A DNA stretch of 15,232 nt from an uncultured Clostridia bacterium (GCA_944363005.1 CALVTV010000280.1:1-15232), one strand, 5' to 3'; shown: positions 6,464 to 13,008, counted from the first letter of the stretch. A program made the numbers and translations. The notes: generated from the sequence alone by a model not told the origin.

Positions 6464-6964
6464 ATGTTGCATAGGAATGTATTCTCCCGGCGCACGCAGA
6501 TTGCGCTGGCCTGGCTGGCTTTGGCGCTGTGGATGGGACTGATTTTCGCCATGTCCGCCATGCCCGGCGACATTTCCGGGGAACAGAGCGGAACCGTCGT
6601 GCGCATCCTGCTGGCCGTGCGCAATCTTTTCCTGCCGAATGCGCCGCTGGGCGCGCAGACGCTGGCGCGCATGGAATGGGTCGTGCGAAAGGGCGCGCAC
6701 ATGACCGAATACGCCGTGCTCGCGCTGCTTGCGCGGCGGGCCTTCCATCTCTCCGGCGCGCGCCATCCCGCCCTTTACGCGCTGGCGCTGAGCGTCGCCT
6801 ACGCCGCCAGCGACGAGTATCATCAGCGCTTTGTCGGCGGGCGCGGGCCCAGCCCGGTGGACGTGATGATCGATGCCACGGGCGCGACCCTGGCGCTCAT
6901 CGCAAGGCGCCTGCTTGCGCGGCTGAAACCTGCAAAGCCCGCTTCAAACCGCCGCGAAGCGTAG
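6464..6964 (+). CDS. VanZ-family membrane protein
   Basis: This 166-residue protein has about four hydrophobic helices. It carries the VanZ signature: RKGAHMTEYAVLALL at 75-89, and SDEYHQRFVGGRGPSPVDVMIDATGA at 116-141, where conserved charged residues lie at helix ends. The family is named for a teicoplanin-resistance accessory gene, but most chromosomal members have no known role and nothing here suggests a resistance cluster. The start is the ATG at 6464 with AGGAGG 4 bases before it. The last codons (RREA) and the TAG stop lie inside the dispersed repeat that begins at 6950, so the natural C-terminus may have been altered by that element. It shares a divergent promoter region with the M23 gene. 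Confidence 0.92.
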   Translation: MLHRNVFSRRTQIALAWLALALWMGLIFAMSAMPGDISGEQSGTVVRILLAVRNLFLPNAPLGAQTLARMEWVVRKGAHMTEYAVLALLARRAFHLSGARHPALYALALSVAYAASDEYHQRFVGGRGPSPVDVMIDATGATLALIARRLLARLKPAKPASNRREA

Positions 6965-7083
6965 ATGGGGTCTGGGGACAAGTGTCCCCAGGCGGGGTTT
7001 GGGGCAGCCGCCCCAACGTTTCCCCATATTCCAATAAAAAGGCAAGTTTCAGAGCAGGGCGCATCGCGCCCTACGATTGAAAC
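6950..7083 (-). repeat. Dispersed structured repeat, short copy (copy A)
   Basis: Read on the minus strand, the order is as follows. Hairpin I is GTTTCA/TGAAAC with internal loop ATCGT/GCTC and an inner seven-pair stem AGGGCGC/GCGCCCT (7056-7072). A linker and hairpin II follow: TTGGGGC/GCCCCAA (6999-7016). Next is the closing stem CTGGGGAC/GTCCCCAG (6972-6991) with only a 4-base loop, then the tail ending CGCTTCGCGGCG. The 98-base insert seen in the other copies is absent. The tail enters the 3' end of the VanZ gene and supplies its stop codon. Confidence 0.85.
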
Positions 7084-7106
7084 GGGTTGTATATGCCAAG
7101 TTACAA

Positions 7107-7146
7107 GAGCGTGCGCAAGCAGGGCAACCCTGCGGTTGCGACGCTC
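7107..7146. repeat. Long imperfect hairpin between repeat copies A and B
   Basis: GAGCGT/ACGCTC, CGCAA/TTGCG and GCAGGG/CCCTGC are nested around a CAA loop with a two-base GG bulge, giving about 17 pairs. It has no T run and no open reading frame with a ribosome binding site. Its function is unknown. Confidence 0.7.
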
Positions 7147-7173
7147 CGTCCCAACGCTGTTTTCCCGTGAAAG

Positions 7174-7218
7174 CAAAACGCATGATTGCGACAGAGTCCA
7201 TCGCCATCATGCGTTTTT
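7174..7218. terminator. Bidirectional terminator between VanZ-family and tldE genes
   Basis: AAAACGCATGAT (7175-7186) is a perfect inverted repeat with ATCATGCGTTTT (7206-7217), with a further GCG/CGC pairing inside. T5 ends the plus-strand stem and A4 begins it, so it can serve both convergent transcripts. Confidence 0.75.
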
Positions 7219-7270
7219 GTCATGCTTTTTGCGAATCTGAGCGCCCATGCAGGCTTTGCAAAGCGAGCCC

Positions 7271-7498
7271 GTCTCAATCGTAGGCGGCTTTGCCGCCTGC
7301 TCTGAGACTACGTTTTCTTGCCTGAATGGGGAAATATTGGGCTGCCGCCCAAACCCGCCTGAGGGGACCGGAGCCCTGCGCGCCCAGTGGGCGAAAAAGC
7401 AGGGCGGAGCGTCGGGAATCGCAAGGAGTGCCGCTTGAGGCACGACTGTGCGGGTTCCCCGGCTCAGTCCCTCAAACTCCCCTCTGTGCTTCGCGGCG
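7271..7498 (+). repeat. Dispersed structured repeat, full copy (copy B)
   Basis: The order matches copy A on the opposite strand. Hairpin I is GTCTCA/TGAGAC (7271-7308) with the identical internal loop and a different but fully paired inner stem AGGCGGC/GCCGCCT. Hairpin II is TTGGGC/GCCCAA. The closing stem is TGAGGGGAC (7360-7368) with GTCCCTCA (7467-7474). The tail is GCTTCGCGGCG. Inside the closing stem lie 98 bases with hairpin IV (GCCCTGC/GCAGGGC around CGCCC-AGT-GGGCG) and hairpin V (GGGAATCGCA with TGCGGGTTCCC around GTGCC/GGCAC). It lies 25 bases short of the tldE stop codon. Short open frames across it are not supported as genes. Confidence 0.88.
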
Positions 7499-7523
7499 CC
7501 AGACCCGCTTTGTGGTCCTTCCG

Positions 7524-8849
7524 TCACTCGCCCGCGACGCTCAATTGCTTCACGCGCACACACGGGCTGCCGACCGGCGAGCCCTCAAAGAGCAGGTCAC
7601 TGCCGACCGCCAGCGTCTCCTCCAGCAGCGTATAGAAATTGCCCGCCACCGTAAATTGCTCCACGGCGCGCACGGGCTTGCCGCCCTTGACCTCAAAGCC
7701 GCAGGCCAGCAGCGAGAAGTCGCCGGAAACCGCGTTTGCGCCCGCGTGCAGGCCGGTTACGCCCGTGATGAGCAGGCCGTCGCCCATCTGGGAAAGCATC
7801 TGCGCCTCATCCATCTCGCCCGGCACCAGGTAGAAGTTGCTCGGGGCGACGCGCCCGCCGCCCGCGGCGTTGCCCGTCGTGCGCACGCCTGCCTTCTTCG
7901 CGGTGCGCCGGTTGTGCAAAAGCGTGGCGAGCACGCCGTTTTCAATGACCGGCTTTTTGCGGGTCGCCGCGCCCTCGCGGTCAAACGGACAGCTCCCCAG
8001 CCCCCAGGGCATCAGCGGATCGTCCATCAGCGTCACGCAGGCGCTGGCGATCGCCTGTCCCTCGCGCCCGGCGAGCAGCGAAAGCCCCTTCTGCGCGTTG
8101 TCCGCCGAGAAAATGCCGCTGAACGTCGTCAGCAGGTCGGCCATGGCGCTGTTGCGGATGACCACCGGGTAAACGCCGCTGGCGAGCTTGCCCGCGTGCA
8201 GTTTGTCAAGCGCCTCGCGCACCGCGCCGTTTGCGATCTCCCCGGCCGGCACGTCCGCCAGGCCGTAGCCCCAGAGCAGCTTCATGCCCGTGCCCGTGCG
8301 CTCGCCCTCGCGCGCCATCGCCCCGGCATAGGCGTAGATCATGTTGCTCTCGTGCGAGAGATCCAGCCCGAGCGTGTTGCGCAGGCAGAACGTCTCCGCG
8401 CCGGAGGCGACGACGATATGCTGCGGCGTCACGCGCGCATCGGCCTGGCTCACCAGGCGGTCAATCTCCATCGCCAGCGCGATCTTTTCCTGCGCGCTCA
8501 CGTCTTGCAGCTCCGGTTTGAAGTTGCAAACCGAGGCATACGCCGCCTCCGGCGGCAGAATCTCCTCCTGATCCTCGGTTTCCACCAGCTGCGCGCTCTC
8601 CATCACGCCGCGCACCAGCATGTCAATGCTCTCCTCGTCGAGCGCCTGCGTGCTCGAGGTGCCGATGCGCCCGTTCAGGTTGCCGCGCAGCGTCACATTC
8701 AGGCTGTCGCTGACCTGGTAATCCTCCATCTCGCCCAGGCGCACGCGCACAGAAAACGATTCGCTCGTGCTCGCGCAAACTTCCGCCGGTTCCATGCCCG
8801 CCGCCTGCGCCGCGGTGAGCACACGGTCCATAAATTCCCTGATCTCCAT
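7524..8849 (-). CDS. pmbA: TldE/PmbA-type partner subunit of the TldD/E metalloprotease
   Basis: This 441-residue protein belongs to the TldD/PmbA (peptidase U62) family. In the known system TldD and TldE form a heterodimer that degrades unfolded peptides, matures some modified peptides and removes some antitoxins; TldE lacks the zinc motif and shapes the chamber. Consistent with this, I see no HExxxH here. Family segments include the C-terminal run RVAPSNFYLVPGE, then ITGVTGLHAGANAVSGDFSLLACGFEVKGG. It begins 10 bases after the tldD stop codon with a GAGGGAGAG ribosome binding site overlapping that stop (TGAGGG), so the two are co-translated. No precursor peptide or toxin-antitoxin gene is visible nearby, so its local substrate is unknown. 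Confidence 0.94.
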   Translation of the reverse strand: MEIREFMDRVLTAAQAAGMEPAEVCASTSESFSVRVRLGEMEDYQVSDSLNVTLRGNLNGRIGTSSTQALDEESIDMLVRGVMESAQLVETEDQEEILPPEAAYASVCNFKPELQDVSAQEKIALAMEIDRLVSQADARVTPQHIVVASGAETFCLRNTLGLDLSHESNMIYAYAGAMAREGERTGTGMKLLWGYGLADVPAGEIANGAVREALDKLHAGKLASGVYPVVIRNSAMADLLTTFSGIFSADNAQKGLSLLAGREGQAIASACVTLMDDPLMPWGLGSCPFDREGAATRKKPVIENGVLATLLHNRRTAKKAGVRTTGNAAGGGRVAPSNFYLVPGEMDEAQMLSQMGDGLLITGVTGLHAGANAVSGDFSLLACGFEVKGGKPVRAVEQFTVAGNFYTLLEETLAVGSDLLFEGSPVGSPCVRVKQLSVAGE

Positions 8850-8859
8850 GCTCTCTCCC

Positions 8860-10245
8860 TCACTTTCCGCCGACGGTCAGACGGCTGACGCGGATGGTCG
8901 GCTGGCCCACGTTGGTCGGTACGCTGCCGCTGAGCGAGCCGCACATGCCCTGGCCCATGGTCATCGTCCGGCCGACGCGGTCGATGCGCGTGAGGATCTC
9001 GCTGCCCCGCCCGATGAGCGACGCCCCGCGCACGGGCGAGACGATCTTGCCGTCGCGCACCAGGTAGCCCTCCTGCACGGCGAAGTTGAATTCGCCCGTC
9101 GCCGGGTTGACGCTGCCGCCGCCCATCTTCGCGGCATACAGGCCGTCGCCCATCGTGCGCAGCATTTCCTCCTCGTCGTCCGTGCCCGGGGCGATGAACG
9201 TGTTGCGCATGCGGCTGGTGGGCGCGTAGGCGTAGCTCTCCCGGCGCGCGTTGCCGGTGGGCGCCATGCCCATTTTGAGGCCGTTGAGCCTGTCCACCAT
9301 GTAGTTTTTGAGCACACCGTTTTCGATGAGCACCAGCCGCGTCGTTGGCGTGCCCTCGTCGTCGATGTTTTCGCTGCCCCATTCGCCGACCATCGTGCCG
9401 TCGTCGATCGCCGTCACGCAGGGCGCGGCAATCTGCTGGCCCAGCTTGCCGGAAAACTCGCTGATGCCCGGCGCAACGCTCGTCGCCTCCAGCGAATGGC
9501 CGCACGCCTCGTGGAAGATGACGCCGCCAAACCCGCCCGCGATCACAACGGGCATCTCGCCCGCGGCGCAGTAGGGCGCGCTGAGCATCGTGACCGCCGA
9601 CGTCGCCGCCGTGCGGCCCACCTCTTCGGGGTTCACGCGCTCGGAAAACAGCTCAAAGCCCATGCGCGCGCCGGGGTTTTCGCTGCCGGTCTGGTTCTGC
9701 GCGCCGTCGCCGGCGACCGCCGAACACAAAAGCCGCGTATACACGCGCGTATCGCCGGTATACAGCCCGTCGCTGTTGGCGATGAGCACATGCTGCTCGC
9801 GCGAGAGCAGGCTCGCCGTCACCTGCGTGATGCTCGGGGAGACGGCACGCGCCGCCGCGTCCGCCGCACGCAGCACCTGCGCGCGCCGGTCTGTCGGCAC
9901 ATCCAGCGTCCGTTCGCGCACGGGATGGATGTCGGTGACGGCGCGCTCGCAAAGGCGCACGTCCCGGCCCGTGCCAAGGCTGTCGGTGACGGCCGCCGCG
10001 GCCTTCTTCGCCGCGCGCAGCAGGCCCTCGGGCGTGACGTCGCAGGTATAGACGTAGATCGAGCGCAGGTTGTCATAGATGCGGATGCCCGCGCCGCGCG
10101 GACGGCTGACGCCCGCCGCCTCGATGTGGCCCGAACGCAGGCGCATCGAGAAGTTTTTGGAGTCCTCATAGAAGATTTCAGCGAACGTGCCGCCACGCGA
10201 AAGCGCGCAGGCGAGCACCTGTTCGCACACGGATTTGCTGATCAT
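8860..10245 (-). CDS. tldD: TldD metalloprotease, catalytic subunit
   Basis: This 461-residue protein is the zinc-bearing partner of the TldD/E protease. The zinc site is complete: HEACGH at 245-250 (H245, E246, H250) and the conserved Cys as a further ligand in GQGMCGSLSG (C435). The N-terminal half has the family opening (FAEIFYEDSKNFSMRLRSGHIE), and the C-terminal half ends with SVPTNVGQPTIRVSRLTVGG. Length is close to the usual 460-480. The start is the ATG at 10245 with AAGGAGG six bases upstream. It heads a two-gene operon with the TldE gene and diverges from the parA/parB operon. Confidence 0.96.
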   Translation of the reverse strand: MISKSVCEQVLACALSRGGTFAEIFYEDSKNFSMRLRSGHIEAAGVSRPRGAGIRIYDNLRSIYVYTCDVTPEGLLRAAKKAAAAVTDSLGTGRDVRLCERAVTDIHPVRERTLDVPTDRRAQVLRAADAAARAVSPSITQVTASLLSREQHVLIANSDGLYTGDTRVYTRLLCSAVAGDGAQNQTGSENPGARMGFELFSERVNPEEVGRTAATSAVTMLSAPYCAAGEMPVVIAGGFGGVIFHEACGHSLEATSVAPGISEFSGKLGQQIAAPCVTAIDDGTMVGEWGSENIDDEGTPTTRLVLIENGVLKNYMVDRLNGLKMGMAPTGNARRESYAYAPTSRMRNTFIAPGTDDEEEMLRTMGDGLYAAKMGGGSVNPATGEFNFAVQEGYLVRDGKIVSPVRGASLIGRGSEILTRIDRVGRTMTMGQGMCGSLSGSVPTNVGQPTIRVSRLTVGGK

Positions 10246-10276
10246 TCCGATCCTCCTTCACAACTGCTATGTGACC

Positions 10277-10305
10277 AGTATACGCCAAAGTTTTTAAAAA
10301 GTAAA
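10277..10305 (-). promoter_or_regulatory. Promoter of the tldD-tldE operon
   Basis: On the minus strand TTTACT (10305-10300), 17 bases, then TATACT (10282-10277), in an AT-rich stretch that stands out from its GC-rich surroundings. The leader is about 25 bases. Confidence 0.75.
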
Positions 10306-10325
10306 CCGATTCGCCCCTTCCGCGC

Positions 10326-10354
10326 TGGAAGTGCGCGGCAAAATGTGATATGAT
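10326..10354 (+). promoter_or_regulatory. Candidate upstream promoter of the parA/parB operon
   Basis: TGGAAG (10326-10331), 17 bases, then TATGAT (10349-10354) preceded by TG and one base (extended -10). The weak -35 makes this tentative. It would give a leader of just over 100 bases. Confidence 0.4.
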
Positions 10355-10391
10355 AAGCTTCTGCGCGGAGTTTTGTTTTTTTGAAAACCCC

Positions 10392-10421
10392 TTGCGGGAA
10401 AACGGCGAGTGCGTGTAGAAT
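10392..10421 (+). promoter_or_regulatory. Candidate proximal promoter of the parA/parB operon
   Basis: TTGCGG (10392-10397), 18 bases, then TAGAAT (10416-10421). The start would be near 10428, giving a leader of about 40 bases that includes the hairpin covering the ribosome binding site. Confidence 0.5.
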
Positions 10422-10442
10422 AGATATAGGATACCAATGACG

Positions 10443-10459
10443 CTCCTTGGCGAAGGAGG
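10443..10459 (+). promoter_or_regulatory. Hairpin covering the ribosome binding site of the first parA-operon gene
   Basis: CTCCTT (10443-10448) pairs perfectly with AAGGAG (10453-10458) across a GGCG loop. AAGGAGG is the ribosome binding site for the ATG at 10468, so the hairpin would hide it. Confidence 0.6.
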
Positions 10460-10467
10460 AATGCGCG

Positions 10468-10920
10468 ATGGCCGGCAGACTCGACCAAATTGAAAACCTG
10501 CTGCGCCCCCGGTTGGGCGGCGCGCTGCTTGCGCGTTGTCCGGATCTGGTTTACAGCATAAACGGGCTTCTGGTTCGCTTTGGCCGAACGGCCGATACGC
10601 TGCAAACGCTTTGGCGCGGGCTGGATTCGCTGCTGTTCAATACGATTTACCTGGCCAGCAACCGCTCGATGGTCGTCGTGCTCGACGGCGGCGAGCGCCT
10701 TCGCATGACCTCGGACGCCATCCGCGACCTGGCGGACAGGCTGCTTGCGCTGGCCTATACAACCCGGCGGCCGGACCCCGTTTTGCAGGACACGCTGTTC
10801 GACTTTGCGCGCGAAGGCTCTTACGCCGCCATGCGCGAGCTGCTCTCGCGCTACCCGATCGACGCGTTTGACCGCCAGTGGATCGCGCAGGTGTTGCAGG
10901 AAAACGGGCAGCTGGCCTGA
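10468..10920 (+). CDS. Unrecognised 150-residue protein heading the parA-parB operon
   Basis: I do not recognise this protein. It is soluble, with no signal peptide or long hydrophobic helix. It reads as mostly helical, with one beta-like segment SMVVVLDGGERLRM at about 67-80. An N-terminal Leu/Arg-rich region (RLDQIENLLRPRLGGALL) and a C-terminal helical part (FDFAREGSYAAMRELLSRYP) are visible. The start is the ATG at 10468, 8 bases after AAGGAGG; that site is covered by a hairpin. The stop lies 27 bases before parA on the same strand with no terminator, so the three genes look like one operon. A role linked to chromosome segregation or replication control is suggested only by position. Codon use matches its neighbours. 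Confidence 0.8.
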   Translation: MAGRLDQIENLLRPRLGGALLARCPDLVYSINGLLVRFGRTADTLQTLWRGLDSLLFNTIYLASNRSMVVVLDGGERLRMTSDAIRDLADRLLALAYTTRRPDPVLQDTLFDFAREGSYAAMRELLSRYPIDAFDRQWIAQVLQENGQLA

Positions 10921-10947
10921 CCGATACGACATCAATCGAGGATTAAC

Positions 10948-11703
10948 ATGGCTAAGATCATCGCAATCACCAATCAAAAGGGCGGCGTGGGCAAGACGAC
11001 CACCAGCGTCAACCTTGCGGCCTGCGTCGCGGAGGCGGGGCATCGGGTGCTCGTCGTGGACGCCGACCCGCAGGGCAACACCTCCAGCGGGCTGGGCGTG
11101 CGCGTCAAGGAGAAGACCCCCACCGTCTACGAAGTGATGAGCGGCGAGGTGCCGCTCAAGGACGCGCTTTGCAAAACCCGGGTGCAGACCCTGTTTGTGC
11201 TCCCTTCGGATATCCGCCTGGCCGGCGCGGAGATCGAGCTGGCCTCCATCGACGACCGCGAGCACGTGCTTTCCGGCGCGCTTGCGCCCGCCGGGGATCT
11301 GTTTGACTTCATCTTCATCGACTGCCCGCCGTCGCTGGGGCTGATTACGCTCAACGCGCTGTGCGCCGCGGGCGGCGTGCTCATCCCCATTCAGTGCGAA
11401 TACTTCGCGCTGGAGGGCGTCAGCGCGCTGATGAACACGATTTCCCGCGTACAAAAGATCAACCGCCATCTGTCCATCGAGGGCGTGGTGCTCACCATGC
11501 TCGACGCGCGCACCAATCTGGGCGTGCAGGTGGCGCAGGAGGTGCGCAAGGTGTTCAAGGGCAAGGTGTACAACACCGTCATCCCGCGCAACGTGCGCCT
11601 GGGCGAAGCGCCCAGTCACGGGCTGCCCATCACGCTGTACGATCCCCGCTCGCTGGGCGCGCAGAGCTATCAGGCGCTCGCCCGGGAGTTCCTCGCGCGC
11701 TGA
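10948..11703 (+). CDS. parA: ParA/Soj chromosome-partitioning ATPase
   Basis: This 251-residue deviant-Walker ATPase works with ParB to move or organise the chromosome origin, and in the Soj branch also influences DnaA. The P-loop KGGVGKTT is at 11-18, with the signature lysine K11 and K16. The A' motif DADPQGN is at 38-44, and Walker B FIFIDCPP is at 121-128. It is short, without the extra N-terminal DNA-binding domain of plasmid type Ia ParA, which fits a chromosomal Soj. The start is the ATG at 10948 after GAGG with six bases of spacing. ParB follows after 32 bases. Confidence 0.97.
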   Translation: MAKIIAITNQKGGVGKTTTSVNLAACVAEAGHRVLVVDADPQGNTSSGLGVRVKEKTPTVYEVMSGEVPLKDALCKTRVQTLFVLPSDIRLAGAEIELASIDDREHVLSGALAPAGDLFDFIFIDCPPSLGLITLNALCAAGGVLIPIQCEYFALEGVSALMNTISRVQKINRHLSIEGVVLTMLDARTNLGVQVAQEVRKVFKGKVYNTVIPRNVRLGEAPSHGLPITLYDPRSLGAQSYQALAREFLAR

Positions 11704-11735
11704 GCGCAATTTTGTCAGAAAGGTTTTGTCGTGTC

Positions 11736-12626
11736 ATGGCTAAGAAAATGGGTTTGGGCAGGGGGCTGAGCGCCATTTTGCCCGACGTGGAAGACGTTGT
11801 GGAATCCGTGGAGGCCGCCCCCCTCGCCGATGCGGCGGCCCTGCCCGCGGACGCCGTCGTGCAGCTGCCGATGGGGGACATCGACCCCAACCGCAACCAG
11901 CCGCGCAAGAAGTTTGACGACGACGCGCTGCTCGCCCTGGCGCAGTCCATCCGCGAATGCGGGGTGATCTCCCCGATTCTCGTCGCGCGCGACGGGGGCC
12001 GCTATACGATCATCGCCGGTGAGCGCCGTTGGCGCGCCGCGCGGCTCGCCGAGCTTTCCACCATTCCCGCCATCGTTCGCGAATGGGACGACGTGCGGCG
12101 CCAGGAAGCCGCGCTGGTTGAGAACATTCAGCGCGAGGACCTCAACGCCATTGAGGAAGCGCAGGGCATTCACACGCTGATGACCGAGTGCGCGCTGACG
12201 CAGGAGCAGGTTGCCGAGCGCCTGGGCCGCAGCCGCAGCGCGGTGGCCAACCTTTTGCGGCTTTTGAACCTGCCCCAGCGGATTCAGGCCGCCGTCATCG
12301 ACGGCACGCTCTCCGCAGGCCATGCGCGCGTGCTGGCGGGCCTTTCCGACCGGGAACAGCAGGCGAACCTGTTCGCCAAGACGCTGCAATTCTCCTGGTC
12401 GGTTCGCCAGCTGGAGGAAGCCGCGCAGAGCGCCCCGGAAAAGAAGGAAAAGCGCCGGCCCGCGCCGCTCCCGGCGGAGTACGAGGAGCTGGGCGAGCGC
12501 CTGCGCACGGCCACGGGCCTGCGCGTCAAGATGGAAGGCACCGCGCAGAAGGGAAAGATCGTGCTCAGTTACAGCGGGCAGGAAGAGCTTCAGCGCCTGT
12601 GGGAACTGCTGGAGGCGCAAAACTGA
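11736..12626 (+). CDS. parB: ParB/Spo0J chromosome-partitioning protein
   Basis: This 296-residue CTP-dependent DNA clamp loads at parS sites and stimulates ParA. The N-terminus (KKMGLGRGLSAILPD) carries the Lys/Arg-rich segment that activates ParA ATPase. The CTP-binding ParB N domain includes GERRWRA at 95-101 and ENIQREDLNAIEEA at 129-142. The helix-turn-helix LTQEQVAERLGRSRSAVANLL is at about 154-174. The C-terminal part should dimerise. The start is the ATG at 11736; the nearest purine-rich site, AGAAAGG, is about 12 bases away, longer than usual, and no other in-frame start fits better. I found no parS-like palindrome in the window. No clear T-run terminator follows. Confidence 0.97.
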   Translation: MAKKMGLGRGLSAILPDVEDVVESVEAAPLADAAALPADAVVQLPMGDIDPNRNQPRKKFDDDALLALAQSIRECGVISPILVARDGGRYTIIAGERRWRAARLAELSTIPAIVREWDDVRRQEAALVENIQREDLNAIEEAQGIHTLMTECALTQEQVAERLGRSRSAVANLLRLLNLPQRIQAAVIDGTLSAGHARVLAGLSDREQQANLFAKTLQFSWSVRQLEEAAQSAPEKKEKRRPAPLPAEYEELGERLRTATGLRVKMEGTAQKGKIVLSYSGQEELQRLWELLEAQN

Positions 12627-12677
12627 CGGCCTGGCGCAAGACTTTCATACTATTCTCAGATAAAAACGAGTGATAAG

Positions 12678-12902
12678 CGCGAAGCGAAGAAGGGGTCTGG
12701 GGACTGAACCAGGGAACTCGCATAGTCGCGCCGCTTCCGGCGCTCCTTGCGATTCCCGACGCTCCGCCAGGCTTCTCCGCCCACTGGGCGCGCCCGGCTC
12801 CGGTCCCCAGGCTAGGGGGGTGGGGGATGAAATCCCCCACATCGTTCCCATATCGCGAAGCGATGAAAGGGAAAGTAGTCAGGGAGCGAAGCGTTACCTG
12901 AC
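12678..12902 (-). repeat. Dispersed structured repeat, full copy (copy C)
   Basis: Read on the minus strand: a hairpin I equivalent GTCAGG/CCTGAC (12878-12902); an extra ATCGC/GCGAT hairpin (12852-12864); hairpin II GTGGGGGAT/ATCCCCCAC (12820-12840); closing stem CTGGGGAC/GTCCCCAG (12697-12810); and the tail ending GCTTCGCG. Inside the closing stem are exactly 98 bases, as in copy B, with hairpin IV (GCCGGGC/GCCTGGC around the identical CGCCC-AGT-GGGCG) and hairpin V (GGGAATCGCA with TGCGAGTTCCC around GCGCCG/CGGCGC). A 26-base block (12743-12768) is identical to 7403-7428 of copy B in reverse complement. Confidence 0.88.
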
Positions 12903-12957
12903 GGCTGGTTATCGAAACGCCCAGTTCTACTTGAGAATTCTATTAAAACCACAAAAC

Positions 12958-12990
12958 GAAAAGAGGGGGGATTGAATCCCCCCTCTTTGC
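12958..12990 (-). terminator. Terminator after the metallo-beta-lactamase gene
   Basis: AAAGAGGGGGG and CCCCCCTCTTT form a perfect stem with ATT/AAT at its top. The minus strand continues into CGTTTTGTGGTTTTAAT. It lies about 20 bases past the stop codon. With copy C it fills the 12627-13008 gap, where no gene is supported. Confidence 0.88.
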
Positions 12991-13008
12991 TTTGTGCGAT
13001 AAAGAGGG

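Noticed and set aside
6445..6474. Possible nine-codon TTG-start leader peptide overlapping the VanZ start, behind a first AGGAGG
   Set aside because: The first AGGAGG would lie at or before the predicted transcript start, and nothing else supports translation of so short a frame.
7046..7083. Two GTTTCA/TGAAAC arms resembling parS half-sites or a CRISPR repeat
   Set aside because: The arms flank a 26-base structured centre rather than CACGTG, and there is no array of regularly spaced repeats; they are the outer stem of repeat copy A.
6965..7563. Several 60-120 residue open frames across the intergenic repeats
   Set aside because: They run through hairpin repeats, have no convincing ribosome binding sites, and the equivalent frames in different repeat copies do not keep one protein sequence. 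The compensatory stem changes argue for structure rather than coding.
11262..11274. CACGTG-centred palindrome within parA as a parS site
   Set aside because: The flanks do not match the TGTTTC/GAAACA arms of the parS consensus; it is ordinary coding sequence.
12670..12975. 101-residue plus-strand open frame after parB
   Set aside because: It lies over repeat copy C and the following terminator, with Ser/Arg-rich low-complexity sequence and no ribosome binding site.
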